NCBI GenBank assembly: GCA_030690415.1
Contig: JAUYGZ010000019.1
Coordinates: 1 to 64,000 of the forward strand
Direction of reading: 5' to 3'
Source: a bacterium
GTDB lineage: Bacteria; Patescibacteriota; Gracilibacteria; JAUYGZ01
Length of the DNA stretch: 64,000 nucleotides
Both the position numbers and the translations under genes were made by a program. Below, in pieces: positions 19,380-29,661 of this stretch. Numbering within the stretch: position 1 is the first letter of the stretch; every line of letters begins with the position of its first letter. The notes below the pieces were generated by a model. That model made no database searches and was not told the DNA's origin. It saw nothing but the letters and a program-made list of their open reading frames with translations.

Positions 19380-20561
19380 ATGAAAAACTACCAGCTCATC
19401 AACTCCCTCGAAAAACTCGAAAGCCTCTTCGATCTCAGCTATAAGATCCCAAACAGAGAGGAATTTTCAAAATACATTTTCCAACATCCTCTCCGTTTCA
19501 CCCCCTACCTAGTTGAACAAATAAAGTGTTCACCAGCAGTCGCCAAACAGTACATTCCAGATCCAAAAGAACTCGACAAACAGGGGCTCGAAAAAACCTT
19601 TACCGGAATCATAGGCACCGGCATCCCTGGCCTCGAACGAATGTACCTGGACCGCGTCATCCTGATGCCCTCATCCCAGTGCTTCGCCTACTGCCGATTC
19701 TGTTTCCGCAAAAACTATTCACACGATGCCAATAACGGAGACTACGGCAGTCCTCAAAACAATTTCAAAAAAGCCCTGGAGTACATCGGAAACGATTCCC
19801 GTATCAAGGAGGTTCTGATCACCGGCGGCGATCCGCTCATGTTCCCCGGCAAAGTCATCGAACTCATTCTGAAACTCAGGACAATCGCACACCTCACCGG
19901 AATTCGCATTGGAACCCGTATTTTCACCTCCGATCCCGAATTGATCAATGAAGACTGGATCAGACCCTTCACCGTACTCAACACCATTTCAACACTTCCA
20001 ATCCCCGCTCCGGTTTCAATTTCACCGCACATCAATCATCCCGACGAACTCACCCCTCAAAGCATCAGAGCTCTACTGCTCTGTACGCAGAACCGAATCC
20101 CACTCTACAATCAAACCGTATTACTCAAAGGAATCAACGATGATCCCGAGCTCCTCATCCAACTCTTCCGCCAGCTCCGTCAGCTCGGAATAGAACCCTA
20201 TCGCGTCTACCACGCCGATCCATTGCAAGGCTCGGAACATTTCCGGACCAGCCTGAAGGAATTCATGACCATCAAACGGGAAATGCGCGCGAAGGCGAGT
20301 GGACGCATCGTCCCCTCCTTCATCATGGACACTCGCATCGGCAAAGTGGAACTCGGGGCCGATGCTGAGATCATCAAACGAGAAGGAAATACAGTATGGA
20401 TCAAAACACCCTACACACGGGAAATTTATCAGGCGGTCAATCCGGAATGGAAATTACCGGAATTTTGCCAACTCTCTGATAATGGACAAATCATTGTCCC
20501 CTATGAAGACGCAACAAAAAAGGAAGATTTTTCAAGAATCAAGATCAGCTTGATAACCTAG
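19380..20561 (+). CDS. Radical-SAM lysine 2,3-aminomutase family (EpmB/KamA-like)
   Basis: SSQCFAYCRFCFRKNY (CxxxCxxC), EVLITGGDPL, KGINDDPELL, IGKVELG. Confidence 0.87.
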   Translation: MKNYQLINSLEKLESLFDLSYKIPNREEFSKYIFQHPLRFTPYLVEQIKCSPAVAKQYIPDPKELDKQGLEKTFTGIIGTGIPGLERMYLDRVILMPSSQCFAYCRFCFRKNYSHDANNGDYGSPQNNFKKALEYIGNDSRIKEVLITGGDPLMFPGKVIELILKLRTIAHLTGIRIGTRIFTSDPELINEDWIRPFTVLNTISTLPIPAPVSISPHINHPDELTPQSIRALLLCTQNRIPLYNQTVLLKGINDDPELLIQLFRQLRQLGIEPYRVYHADPLQGSEHFRTSLKEFMTIKREMRAKASGRIVPSFIMDTRIGKVELGADAEIIKREGNTVWIKTPYTREIYQAVNPEWKLPEFCQLSDNGQIIVPYEDATKKEDFSRIKISLIT

Positions 20562-20575
20562 CACTCACCATATAT

Positions 20576-20587
20576 ACTGTTAACAGT
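20576..20587. promoter_or_regulatory. Palindromic operator candidate for the vapBC module
   Basis: ACTGTTAACAGT perfect palindrome about 20 bp before the antitoxin start, partly repeated downstream (agtaacag). Confidence 0.4.
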
Positions 20588-20605
20588 ACTAGTAACAGCA
20601 CCAGC

Positions 20606-20896
20606 ATGAAAACACTCATCAGAAAGAAAACCCAGGCTGCCCAAGTTTATTACCCCTTCGATGCCTACATGCGGCTCAAACGAGTCGCAAAGAGCCAAAA
20701 TAAGGCCCTGGCTGAGTGGATTCGTGACGTCACAGTAGAAGTGGCTGAGAAACAGGAAAAAAAAAGAAAAAAGATGAAATTCACTGATATGCCAACCTTT
20801 TCCTGGACAGATTCCGACCCTCTCACATCTGAAAAAATTGACGAAATCGTCTACGGACACCCTCATGGCTATAACCCTTCTCATCCACAAGCATGA
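20606..20896 (+). CDS. VapB-like antitoxin candidate
   Basis: Small ORF with N-terminal DNA-binding-like region; ATGA overlap with the PIN-domain toxin. Confidence 0.65.
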   Translation: MKTLIRKKTQAAQVYYPFDAYMRLKRVAKSQNKALAEWIRDVTVEVAEKQEKKRKKMKFTDMPTFSWTDSDPLTSEKIDEIVYGHPHGYNPSHPQA

Positions 20897-21276
20897 TCCT
20901 TCTCGACACTTCATTTCTCTACGCTTTCTTTCAAAAAAACGACGTACATCATAAAAAGGCCGTCGAACTAGCCGGACAGAAAGAATTGAATGCACCCATT
21001 ATTCCCATCGAAGTGTTCGAAGAACTGATGACGGTCATCACTTCAAGAAAATCCAGCCAGGAAGCGATTAAAACAGGAAATTTTCTTTTCAGTGAAGAAA
21101 GCCCGGTTGAAGTCAAAGAGGAACACACACCCTTCGAAAAAGTATGGCAAGAATTTCAACAACTCTCACCGCATGACCTATCCTATACCGACTGCGTCCT
21201 TATCACAGAGGCAAAACGCTTCGGATGCGATGTTCTCACATTTGATAAGAACATCCTAAGGACACTTAATCACTGA
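20893..21276 (+). CDS. VapC-like PIN-domain toxin
   Basis: MILLDTSFLYAFF, IEVFEEL, DLSYTDCVLITEAKRFGCDVLTFDKNI. Confidence 0.85.
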   Translation: MILLDTSFLYAFFQKNDVHHKKAVELAGQKELNAPIIPIEVFEELMTVITSRKSSQEAIKTGNFLFSEESPVEVKEEHTPFEKVWQEFQQLSPHDLSYTDCVLITEAKRFGCDVLTFDKNILRTLNH

Positions 21277-21827
21277 GGTCGATCTACATAAGCACCCGTC
21301 TCCGTACTGATCCGAATCTTGTCACCCTGCTTCACAAACAAAGGAACCTGCACAATCGCCCCTGTCTCAATCGTCACCGGCATTGTTTTCCCCGTAGCAC
21401 TATCCCCTTTTACACCGGGAGCAGCTTCAGTGACCTTAAAAATCAACTTTGGAGGGAGAACCACCCCGGTCGGCTTATCATTCACCATCACCAACTTCAC
21501 GTCACTCCCATCCTTCATAAAATCTTTTGCCGATCCCACTGCGTCAGCATCCAAAGCCACCTGCTCGAAAGTATCCGTCTCCATAAAGTGAAATTCAGAA
21601 CCATCTGAATACAGGAACTGGGCGTTTTTTTGGACAACAGATGCTTCATCTAGCGTTTCACCTGACTTAAAAGTGTTTTCCACCACCTGCCCTGTCTCCA
21701 CATTCCGCAAACGAACCCGATAAAAAGCTGACCCTTTTCCAGGATTCACAAATGTAATGTCCGTAGCCGTCCACACACCAAATTTCCAATTAATAGCGCC
21801 ACCTTTTTTGAGATCAGAAATGAGCAT
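21270..21827 (-). CDS. efp: Elongation factor P
   Basis: FVNPGKGSAFYRVRLRNVETG, FKSGETL, GLKGDSATGKTMPVTIETGAIVQVPLFV; start at MLISDLKKGG. Confidence 0.95.
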   Translation of the reverse strand: MLISDLKKGGAINWKFGVWTATDITFVNPGKGSAFYRVRLRNVETGQVVENTFKSGETLDEASVVQKNAQFLYSDGSEFHFMETDTFEQVALDADAVGSAKDFMKDGSDVKLVMVNDKPTGVVLPPKLIFKVTEAAPGVKGDSATGKTMPVTIETGAIVQVPLFVKQGDKIRISTETGAYVDRPQ

Positions 21828-21861
21828 ACAGTTGATTAAGAGCTGAGGCAGAGCGAGTATA

Positions 21862-22914
21862 CTACGACACATCACCCCAGGGAAAGAGAAGAACCTCCTC
21901 AATCGACTTCATCCCCAAGAGAACCATCACGAGGCGGTCAATTCCAAGGGCATTTCCTCCACTGGGTGGCATCGTTTCCAGCGCTTCGATAAAGGACTCA
22001 TCGAGATCATAGGTCTCCTTGCCCATCTCCTCCCGAAGCTGCCACTCCTCTTCAAGCCGAAATCGTTGCTCCACGGGGTCGACCAACTCTGTAAAGGCGT
22101 TGCAGAGCTCCACACCATTGATATACAGCTCAAAACGCTCCGCCCAAAAAGGATCATCATCCTTCCTCTTCGCCAATGCCGCCTGCGTGGCCGGATAATC
22201 ATACAAAAAGACTGGTCTTTCATGACCCAATTTTGGCTCAACCTCGTTTAAGAACACAAGAAAAAACAAATCATCCCAGCTGTATTCAGCATTCAACTCA
22301 TAGCCTTTTTTCAAAACCGCTGCTTTCAGAGTCTCTACATCCCTCAGTTCATCCAGATTCATCTCAGCATATCGCTGAAAAGCTTCTCGAACTGAGAGAC
22401 GCTCCCAATTCTTCTGAAAAAGTTTGCAGTATACAGTGTGCAGTTCGCAGTTGGAATTCTCGTAATTCTGCCAACTGCCAACTGCCAACTGCGAACTAAT
22501 CCATCTAACCATCACCTCTGTATCCTTCATCACATCCATATAATCCGCATTCGCGCGATACCACTCCACCATCGTAAATTCCGGATTATGTGCTCCCCCA
22601 TCCTCTCCATTCCGAAAAACCTTCGTCAACTGAAAGATTTTTTCAAAACCCGCCCCGAGCAGCTTCTTCATCGCATACTCCGGTGAAGTGTGCAAATAAC
22701 GCCTGTCGCGATACTTTCCATCCTCCGAAACAAACTCCGAAGAAAAAAGATTCAAATGTGGCTCCATCCCGGGATGCTTCACCATAAGGGGCGTTTCAAC
22801 CTCTAAGAATCCCTGTCCACGAAACCACTCCCTCATCAGATCGAGGATCCGAGCCCTTTGAACAAAGGTATCCTTATCCAACTGACCATCACGAATGAGT
22901 TGCCAATTTTGCAT
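21862..22914 (-). CDS. epmA: EF-P-(R)-beta-lysine ligase EpmA/GenX-like (LysRS-like, lacking the anticodon-binding domain)
   Basis: VETPLMVKHPGMEPHLNLF, HTSPEYAMKKLLGAGFEKIFQLTKVFRNGE, ELCNAFTELVDPVEQ, GNALGIDRLVMVLLG; starts directly at the catalytic core. Confidence 0.88.
   Translation of the reverse strand: MQNWQLIRDGQLDKDTFVQRARILDLMREWFRGQGFLEVETPLMVKHPGMEPHLNLFSSEFVSEDGKYRDRRYLHTSPEYAMKKLLGAGFEKIFQLTKVFRNGEDGGAHNPEFTMVEWYRANADYMDVMKDTEVMVRWISSQLAVGSWQNYENSNCELHTVYCKLFQKNWERLSVREAFQRYAEMNLDELRDVETLKAAVLKKGYELNAEYSWDDLFFLVFLNEVEPKLGHERPVFLYDYPATQAALAKRKDDDPFWAERFELYINGVELCNAFTELVDPVEQRFRLEEEWQLREEMGKETYDLDESFIEALETMPPSGGNALGIDRLVMVLLGMKSIEEVLLFPWGDVS
22426..22497. repeat. In-frame hairpin/quasi-tandem insertion within epmA
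   Basis: agttcgcagttgg (22442-22454) and ccaactgcgaact (22485-22497) form a perfect 13-bp inverted repeat; tandem ccaactg units; encodes SSQLAVGSWQNYENSNCELHTVYCKL. Confidence 0.8.
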
Positions 22915-22918
22915 AGTT

Positions 22919-23638
22919 CTAGTGAATTTCAAGTGATTCCAGGATCCCCTTGATATCTGCCAACACAGTACGATCAACTGTTACTCTCAGAGCATCATCC
23001 ATTCCTACACTTTGACAATACCTCATCACCTTAACCAAGGTAATGTCGACTTGCTTCAACAGTATGTTCCCGCCTACCTGACAGCAGTGCCGATGTGCGA
23101 AACCCTTGTTTTCCGTGGAAAACAGCATCTCATCTGCCTCAGCTAAAACGACATGACAAGAGCAGCACAGTTTCCAGTCCGGCAGGTACCCTAAATCATT
23201 CAGCAAACGAATCCAATACACAACAACAATCGCATCTTCACGAACGTTATCCAGAGCCACATTAAGATTGTAATATACAGATTGTACACTTTGTGACTCT
23301 TCAAGCATAGCGTCAGTTAGCTTCAGAATTTCCATGGCTCGATAGTAGTGCTCAAGATCCTGATGAGAAGAATCAACATACGAAAAACCCCGTGACTTCA
23401 AGAGCTTCACCTGATCCAGACTGTTTCGATTATCCGACCCCTCTCTCACCTGAAAGACAACAGAATTCGCCAATTCCAAAGCCCCGGCCTTCCGACTCTT
23501 CGGATCCCGACTCCCAAAACACATCAAAACCATCTTTCCATGATGCAAACTCAAGAGAATCACCAGCTCATCCTTTTCCCGAAGTGGCTTTTTGCGAAGA
23601 ATGATCCCTTCTTCATGAAAAAATCTCATTCCAGTCAT
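22919..23638 (-). CDS. recO: DNA repair protein RecO
   Basis: N-terminal EGIILRKKPLREKDELVILLS OB-fold, C-terminal Zn-like CCSCH...HRHCC. Confidence 0.87.
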   Translation of the reverse strand: MTGMRFFHEEGIILRKKPLREKDELVILLSLHHGKMVLMCFGSRDPKSRKAGALELANSVVFQVREGSDNRNSLDQVKLLKSRGFSYVDSSHQDLEHYYRAMEILKLTDAMLEESQSVQSVYYNLNVALDNVREDAIVVVYWIRLLNDLGYLPDWKLCCSCHVVLAEADEMLFSTENKGFAHRHCCQVGGNILLKQVDITLVKVMRYCQSVGMDDALRVTVDRTVLADIKGILESLEIH

Positions 23639-23670
23639 AAACAGTAAGACGAGATCAGTATACCGAAAAA

Positions 23671-24552
23671 CTACTCAGCCCAGGACTCAATTTGCGCAAT
23701 CAGCCCGAGTGCGGATTTCCTGCCGGCCTCGATAGCCTCGTCCGTCTGTGAAAAATCAAGCAGGGAAACATCAACTATCGGCTCCACCAAAAGATCCGGC
23801 TTCGCTTCATCAAGGTTGTTTTGAGTATTCGCATCGATCGAAATTTTGAGACTCTGAAGGATAATTTCAATCAACAAACGGATATCCTCTCGTTTTCGTG
23901 AAAAGAAACCAAGAATCTCACCCCCAAGGGTTGGCTTCACGACCGGATCATAATGCTTGGCATAAATCAGCCCTGAAATATGCTGCCGTACCACATTATT
24001 TTGTAAGCGAATCGCGATCAGCTTCTCGGCTCCCAACTCTCGACAAAGAACTGCCGGAACCTCGTCAAGAACTCCTCCATCCACCAAATACCGGTCATTG
24101 AGGAACATGGGAGGAAAAACCAAAGGCAATGAAGATGAGGCTTGAACCGCCTCCGCTATCAAACCGCTCTTCATCACCACCTTTTCCCCACTCTCTAGAT
24201 CAACCGCCGCACAGACAAAAGGAATCTTGAGATCCTCAAAAGTTTTGTTCTCGTAAAAAGGATACAAGTGCTTTTTAAAGGACTCAGCACTGATCAGACC
24301 TTCATTGAAATAATTAAAATTCGTAAGACTAAACAAATCCAGGTCCTTGTATTTGGAAACAAAATCCCTAATTTTTTGGGCAGAATACCCCAATCCAATT
24401 GCTGCTCCGATCACCGCCCCCATACTCGTACCAGTAACAAAAGAAAGGGGTACATTATGTTCACATAATACTTCATAAAACCCGATATGAAAGTACCCTC
24501 TCACACCACCACCTCCGAGAGCCAGACCGATTTTAGGGTAGGTTTTTGCCAT
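23671..24552 (-). CDS. Patatin-like phospholipase (RssA-like)
   Basis: LGGGGVRGYFHIGF, GTSMGAVIGA, DGGVLDEVPA catalytic DG. Confidence 0.93.
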   Translation of the reverse strand: MAKTYPKIGLALGGGGVRGYFHIGFYEVLCEHNVPLSFVTGTSMGAVIGAAIGLGYSAQKIRDFVSKYKDLDLFSLTNFNYFNEGLISAESFKKHLYPFYENKTFEDLKIPFVCAAVDLESGEKVVMKSGLIAEAVQASSSLPLVFPPMFLNDRYLVDGGVLDEVPAVLCRELGAEKLIAIRLQNNVVRQHISGLIYAKHYDPVVKPTLGGEILGFFSRKREDIRLLIEIILQSLKISIDANTQNNLDEAKPDLLVEPIVDVSLLDFSQTDEAIEAGRKSALGLIAQIESWAE

Positions 24553-24600
24553 ACAGCAGAAAAAAGCTTCCCACCATTATAGCAAAGATTATCCCGTCTG

Positions 24601-24855
24601 TCATTTCTTCTTCTCCCCTCCAAACCACCCCATGACTCCTTTTATCCCACTGTAGACATCCATCGCCACCCTCACCGGCGTCTTTACGTAGTTTTCAATG
24701 GTCTCTGCCGTGTCCCGAACATGCTTCGAGGTATAGCTGAGATCCCGGAGAATCAAAATCAGATAAAACAACACAAAGAGCATCAGAAAACAGACCGCAC
24801 CGACACCAATCGCCAAAGACATATTTAGAACGTCACCGGAAGTTTCCCACAACAT
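24601..24855 (-). CDS. Small membrane protein
   Basis: Single strongly hydrophobic segment followed by a charged C-terminus. Confidence 0.5.
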   Translation of the reverse strand: MLWETSGDVLNMSLAIGVGAVCFLMLFVLFYLILILRDLSYTSKHVRDTAETIENYVKTPVRVAMDVYSGIKGVMGWFGGEKKK

Positions 24856-25014
24856 AAGAAAAGAAATGAATCCATAAACAGTATACGGAAAACAAGCTTG
24901 TACAAAAAATGTATGCAGTTGACAAAAAGACTAGTTGAGAGTTAATAGTTTACAGTTCAGAGACAATCTCAACTCCGTACTACAACCAACAACCTACAAC
25001 CTACTCCCTACAAC

Positions 25015-26451
25015 CTAAGAACCTACCTTCCCCCTCATCATCTCCGTCACCATCTGCGGATTCGCCTGCCCCTTCGTTGCCGCCATAACCTTCCCGATCA
25101 AAGCCCCAAAAGCCCTTTCCTTTCCATTCTTGTAATCCTCTACAATCTTCTCATTTTCAGCAATGACCTGGTCACAAATCCGCTCCAACTCATCCGCGTC
25201 ACTCACCTGCTCCAACCCCTTTTCCTGGATAATCACCAGAGGATCCTTACCGACCAGGTAGGTCTCTTCCAAGACCTCCTTGGCAACACTGGCTGAAATC
25301 TTCCCATCTTGAATCGCCGTTATCAAATGTACGACATGCTCAACCTGCACCTTCGAACGGGACACATCGATCGAGTCTTCTTTCAAATGACTCAGTAAGA
25401 CGGAAAACACAAAGGTGCGAGCCTGTTTGGGCTCACCGGTCGCCTCCGCGACCTGCTCAAAAAATCGGCCCAAATTGGGATTTGATACCGCTATCTCAGC
25501 TTCTTCGTCACTGAGCCCAAATTCATCTCTGAGGCGAACCCGATACACTGCGGGCAGCTCAGGAAGCTCAGCCTTCAGCTTTTCAACCATAGCTTTCTCA
25601 AGCTTGAGCGGCGGAAGATCCGGCTCAGGAAAATAGCGGTAATCCGCGGCCGATTCTTTTTCCCTCATCATTTGGGTCCGTTGTTCTTCTTCGATCCAAC
25701 CCACGGTGGTCTCACGATCCGGAGGATTACCTTCCTCCCACAAAGCACGCTGACGGCGAATTTCAAAATGCAATGCGGCCTCAAGCGACCGGAAGGAATT
25801 GAGATTTTTTATTTCTGCCCGAGGATACAGCTTGCTCTCACCAACCGGACGAAGAGACACTGAGGCATCAAAACGCATTTGCCCCTTGTACATATTCGCC
25901 TCACTCGAGCCCACCGTTTGCAAAATCTTCTGCAACTCCTCCGCGTAGGCCTTCGCCTCCTCAGGCGAGCGCAAATCCGGCTCGCTCACAATCTCCATCA
26001 GGGGAGACCCCGATCGATTGAAATCCACCAAACTCCATTCTCCCTCATGCATGAGCTTCCCTGCATCATTTTCCAGATGCAGCCGTGTGATCCCAATTTC
26101 TTTTTCCACCTTGTCTTCACCAATGACTATCGACACTCGACCCTTGACAGAAATAGGCTCATCATACTGCGAAATCTGGTACCCCATGGGAAGGTCCGGA
26201 TAGAAATAATTCTTCCGATCGAACTTGGAAACTTCAGGAATCGAACAATTCAAAGCCAGAGCCGTCTTAAGCCCCCACTCCAAAGCTTTTTTATTCAATA
26301 CCGGCAATGCCCCCGGATACCCGAGACAAACCGGACAGGTCAGCATATTTGGCTCCGCATCAAAATCATCGTTGCTACAAGCACACCAGAGTTTGCTCTG
26401 GGTCGCGATTTGAGCATGCACTTCCAAGCCGATGATCGTTTCTAAGTCCAT
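25015..26451 (-). CDS. gatB: Asp/Glu-tRNA(Asn/Gln) amidotransferase subunit B
   Basis: GLEVHAQIATQSKLWCAC, CLGYPGALPVLN, FDRKNYFYPDLPMGYQISQYD, RSGSPLMEIVSEPD. Confidence 0.97.
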   Translation of the reverse strand: MDLETIIGLEVHAQIATQSKLWCACSNDDFDAEPNMLTCPVCLGYPGALPVLNKKALEWGLKTALALNCSIPEVSKFDRKNYFYPDLPMGYQISQYDEPISVKGRVSIVIGEDKVEKEIGITRLHLENDAGKLMHEGEWSLVDFNRSGSPLMEIVSEPDLRSPEEAKAYAEELQKILQTVGSSEANMYKGQMRFDASVSLRPVGESKLYPRAEIKNLNSFRSLEAALHFEIRRQRALWEEGNPPDRETTVGWIEEEQRTQMMREKESAADYRYFPEPDLPPLKLEKAMVEKLKAELPELPAVYRVRLRDEFGLSDEEAEIAVSNPNLGRFFEQVAEATGEPKQARTFVFSVLLSHLKEDSIDVSRSKVQVEHVVHLITAIQDGKISASVAKEVLEETYLVGKDPLVIIQEKGLEQVSDADELERICDQVIAENEKIVEDYKNGKERAFGALIGKVMAATKGQANPQMVTEMMRGKVGS

Positions 26452-26497
26452 AAGAAAAATCCTATTTTTACATTTTTCATTCTACATTTTTCATTCC

Positions 26498-27199
26498 TCA
26501 CTTCCAACCGAGCAGCTTCTTCACCCGATCCTTCCAATGCCCCGTTTTTTTCACCACAAAATACTGATCCAAATCACCAGATTTGAGACCACAGGAAATC
26601 AAAACTTCTTCAGGATCGACCGTGATACTTCGCTTCACTCGGTAAACAATTTCATCAATAAGTCTCTGAACCTGGACAGGTCTTGCAACATCATATAAAA
26701 CCAAATATTTCCCAATCTGCCCTGGAACAGAATGTGAACCGCTGGCAGGGGTCTGAACATCGAGCGTTCCATAGTTGAAGAAATTTCGGATAAATCCCGC
26801 CTGATGCAGGATAATATCCTCCACCGACTTCATGCTGGCGGTACTCATATCCTTGGAAAACAGAAACTTCTGATCGTAATCAATGACCCGCTGATTGGTA
26901 ATAATATCCTCATCATAAATCCAATCGACAAATCGAACCGCCAATCGATACCCGGGGTAAACCAAAAAAAGTGAGACAAACAAAAAAACACCGATTGTAA
27001 TCGTCCGATCCATAAAAAACCCAATTTGGGCATGAAAAAGAAAAGCCAGAATCAAAATCGCGATACCAACCCCGATGAGAACAATCCAGGTCTTGCTGGA
27101 AATCAAAAAAGCCACAAAATGCAGATGCGCCCGATAAATAATCTGCTCATTTGGGTTCAGATCTCCTGGACCAAAACGATGGAGAGCGGTCAGTGCCAT
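26498..27199 (-). CDS. Membrane protein with bacterial PH-like domain
   Basis: Two TM segments followed by DEDIITNQRVIDYDQKFLFSKDMSTASMKSVEDI pattern; start at MALTALHRF. Confidence 0.6.
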   Translation of the reverse strand: MALTALHRFGPGDLNPNEQIIYRAHLHFVAFLISSKTWIVLIGVGIAILILAFLFHAQIGFFMDRTITIGVFLFVSLFLVYPGYRLAVRFVDWIYDEDIITNQRVIDYDQKFLFSKDMSTASMKSVEDIILHQAGFIRNFFNYGTLDVQTPASGSHSVPGQIGKYLVLYDVARPVQVQRLIDEIVYRVKRSITVDPEEVLISCGLKSGDLDQYFVVKKTGHWKDRVKKLLGWK

Positions 27200-27291
27200 A
27201 GATAGGGGTAACAACTTCAATATTAAAGCATGCCTTTCTGCCTTGTAAAAGCCGATAAATAGACTACAATAGAACAACCGATTACGCACAC

Positions 27292-29322
27292 ATGAAATTC
27301 AAACTCCATTCTCCCTTCAAACCCACCGGTGACCAACCAAAAGCGATAGAAAGTCTCATCCATGGCTTGAATTCAGGAGTACACGAGCAAACGCTCCTGG
27401 GGGTAACGGGATCTGGAAAGACCTTCACCATGGCCAATGTTATCCAGGAAGTTCAGCGCCCTACTCTGGTCCTGGCTCACAATAAGACACTGGCAGCCCA
27501 GCTCTGCTCAGAATTCAGAGAGTTTTTCCCGGACAACTCCGTGTGCTATTTCGTCTCCTACTACGACTACTACCAGCCGGAAGCCTATATCGCCAGCTCC
27601 GATACCTATATCGAAAAAGACGCATCCATCAATGACGAAATCAATAAATACCGCCATCAGGCCACCCAAAGCTTGCTCAGTAGACAAGACGTCATCATCG
27701 TCGCTTCGGTATCCTGTATTTATGGTCTCGGACCCGTGGAAGACTACCAAAGTCTGGCCATCACCCTCAAAAAAGGCCAAAAATACCAACGTGACCAACT
27801 CCTCAGACACTTGACTGATATTCAGTTCACGAGGTCCAATCTGGAGTTTAAACAGGGTATGTTTCACGTCTTGGGTGACAGCGTGGAGATCTTCCCCAGC
27901 TCTCAGGACACCATCTATAAGCTGGACTTCTGGGGAGACGAAATCGAAAGTATTCACGAATGTGATGTCTTCACCGGAGAAATTGTGAAAGAACACGACA
28001 GTGTCCACGTTTTCCCGGCAAAACACAACGTGACCACGGAAGAAAAGATCAAAAAGGCCGTGGAAGGCATCAAAGAAGAGCTGGAGCTCCAGGTCAAATA
28101 CTTCCGGGATATCGGAAAAATCGTCGAAGCGGAACGCGTCAAAACCAGAACTGAATTTGATATCGAAATGCTTTTGGAGACCGGATACGTCTCGGGAATA
28201 GAAAACTACGTGAGGTACTTTGGGGAACGGGAACCCGGTGAACAACCCCCCACCCTACTCGATTACTTCCCAAAAGAATCCCTCTTCATCATTGATGAAT
28301 CCCACATCACTATTCCGCAGATAGGTGGAATGTCGGGGGGAAACAAATCCCGAAAAGACAACCTGATTACTCACGGATTTCGACTGCCTTCAGCGTACGA
28401 CAACCGGCCTCTCAATTTTGATGAATTCGAACAACACATCAATCAGGTCATCTTCGTTTCAGCCACTCCGGGAAAATATGAATACCAGATCACCAAAAAA
28501 GAACACATCGTCGAGCAAATCATCCGTCCAACCGGTCTCCTGGATCCCGTCGTAGAGGTCCGTTGCAAAGAACACCAGATAGATGACCTCATGAACGAAA
28601 TCCAAACCCGCCTCAAGCGGAATGAACGCGTTCTCATCACGACTCTAACCAAAAAACAGGCGGAGGATCTCACGGAGTTTTTGAAAGAAGCCAATTTAAA
28701 AGTCCAGTACCTGCATTCAGATGTCGAGACTATCGAGCGAATCGAGATCCTTCGACAGCTCAGGGCAGGTGATATCGACATTATCGTGGGAATAAATCTG
28801 CTTCGTGAAGGACTCGACCTCCCGGAAGTCTCACTGGTCGCGATACTCGACGCCGACAAAGAAGGATTTCTCCGATCACGAGATGCTCTCATCCAGACTA
28901 TTGGTCGCACCGCTCGAAATATCAACGGGAAAGCCATCCTCTACACCAGAAAAAGCACCACAAGTGACAAAGAACTTCACCACCACCACACAGAAGACGG
29001 CCTTCACCTGACGGAAGCAATGAGATTGGCCATCAGTGAAACCTACCGCAGAAGAGAAATACAACAGGAACATAATACCAGGCACGGCATCACCCCTCAG
29101 AGCATTATCAAGGCAATCAAATCAATCGTTGACGCGGAAAAACTCGCCATCGAAGAAGCGAAGAAAGAAAAAGAAGCGTACTTCAGAAAAGTTCCGAAAG
29201 AAGAAATCCCACGTCTTATTCACAACCTCGAGCAACAGATGATCCTCGAATCGGAAAATCTGAACTTTGAGAAGGCGGGGGAATTACGGGATGAAATTGA
29301 AGAATTGCGAAAGAAGTTGTGA
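27292..29322 (+). CDS. uvrB: Excinuclease ABC subunit B
   Basis: LLGVTGSGKTFTMANVI, FVSYYDYYQPEAYI, GINLLREGLDLPEVSLVAILDADKEGFLRS, C-terminal UVR motif. Confidence 0.98.
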   Translation: MKFKLHSPFKPTGDQPKAIESLIHGLNSGVHEQTLLGVTGSGKTFTMANVIQEVQRPTLVLAHNKTLAAQLCSEFREFFPDNSVCYFVSYYDYYQPEAYIASSDTYIEKDASINDEINKYRHQATQSLLSRQDVIIVASVSCIYGLGPVEDYQSLAITLKKGQKYQRDQLLRHLTDIQFTRSNLEFKQGMFHVLGDSVEIFPSSQDTIYKLDFWGDEIESIHECDVFTGEIVKEHDSVHVFPAKHNVTTEEKIKKAVEGIKEELELQVKYFRDIGKIVEAERVKTRTEFDIEMLLETGYVSGIENYVRYFGEREPGEQPPTLLDYFPKESLFIIDESHITIPQIGGMSGGNKSRKDNLITHGFRLPSAYDNRPLNFDEFEQHINQVIFVSATPGKYEYQITKKEHIVEQIIRPTGLLDPVVEVRCKEHQIDDLMNEIQTRLKRNERVLITTLTKKQAEDLTEFLKEANLKVQYLHSDVETIERIEILRQLRAGDIDIIVGINLLREGLDLPEVSLVAILDADKEGFLRSRDALIQTIGRTARNINGKAILYTRKSTTSDKELHHHHTEDGLHLTEAMRLAISETYRRREIQQEHNTRHGITPQSIIKAIKSIVDAEKLAIEEAKKEKEAYFRKVPKEEIPRLIHNLEQQMILESENLNFEKAGELRDEIEELRKKL

Positions 29323-29376
29323 TTGTATCAATATTGCCATTATGTTAAGATTATAATGTTAAAGTAACTCTATTTT

Positions 29377-29661
29377 ATGTTTCCAACCGCAACTATTACC
29401 GACCTCCGCTTCAAAACAGATGACGTATTCAAAAAGGGAAAGAAAGTACCCGTGTGGATTTTCGTACGGGGAAAGAAGCAGGGCTTTTACATCGGGGTCA
29501 AAGCAGGTGAAAAAATCCTTAAAAGAGCCTCTTCCGTGCATGTCATCCCTCATAATACGATCACAAAAAAAACGCCTTCCCTCCTCGATGAAGTGAAGAA
29601 GTATCAGATTAAAGGACCAAAAGATCTCAGTCAAAAAATTGACGAATACCTTTATGAATAA
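29377..29661 (+). CDS. Putative antitoxin partner of a PIN toxin
   Basis: 94-aa ORF overlapping the PIN-domain ORF. Confidence 0.5.
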   Translation: MFPTATITDLRFKTDDVFKKGKKVPVWIFVRGKKQGFYIGVKAGEKILKRASSVHVIPHNTITKKTPSLLDEVKKYQIKGPKDLSQKIDEYLYE

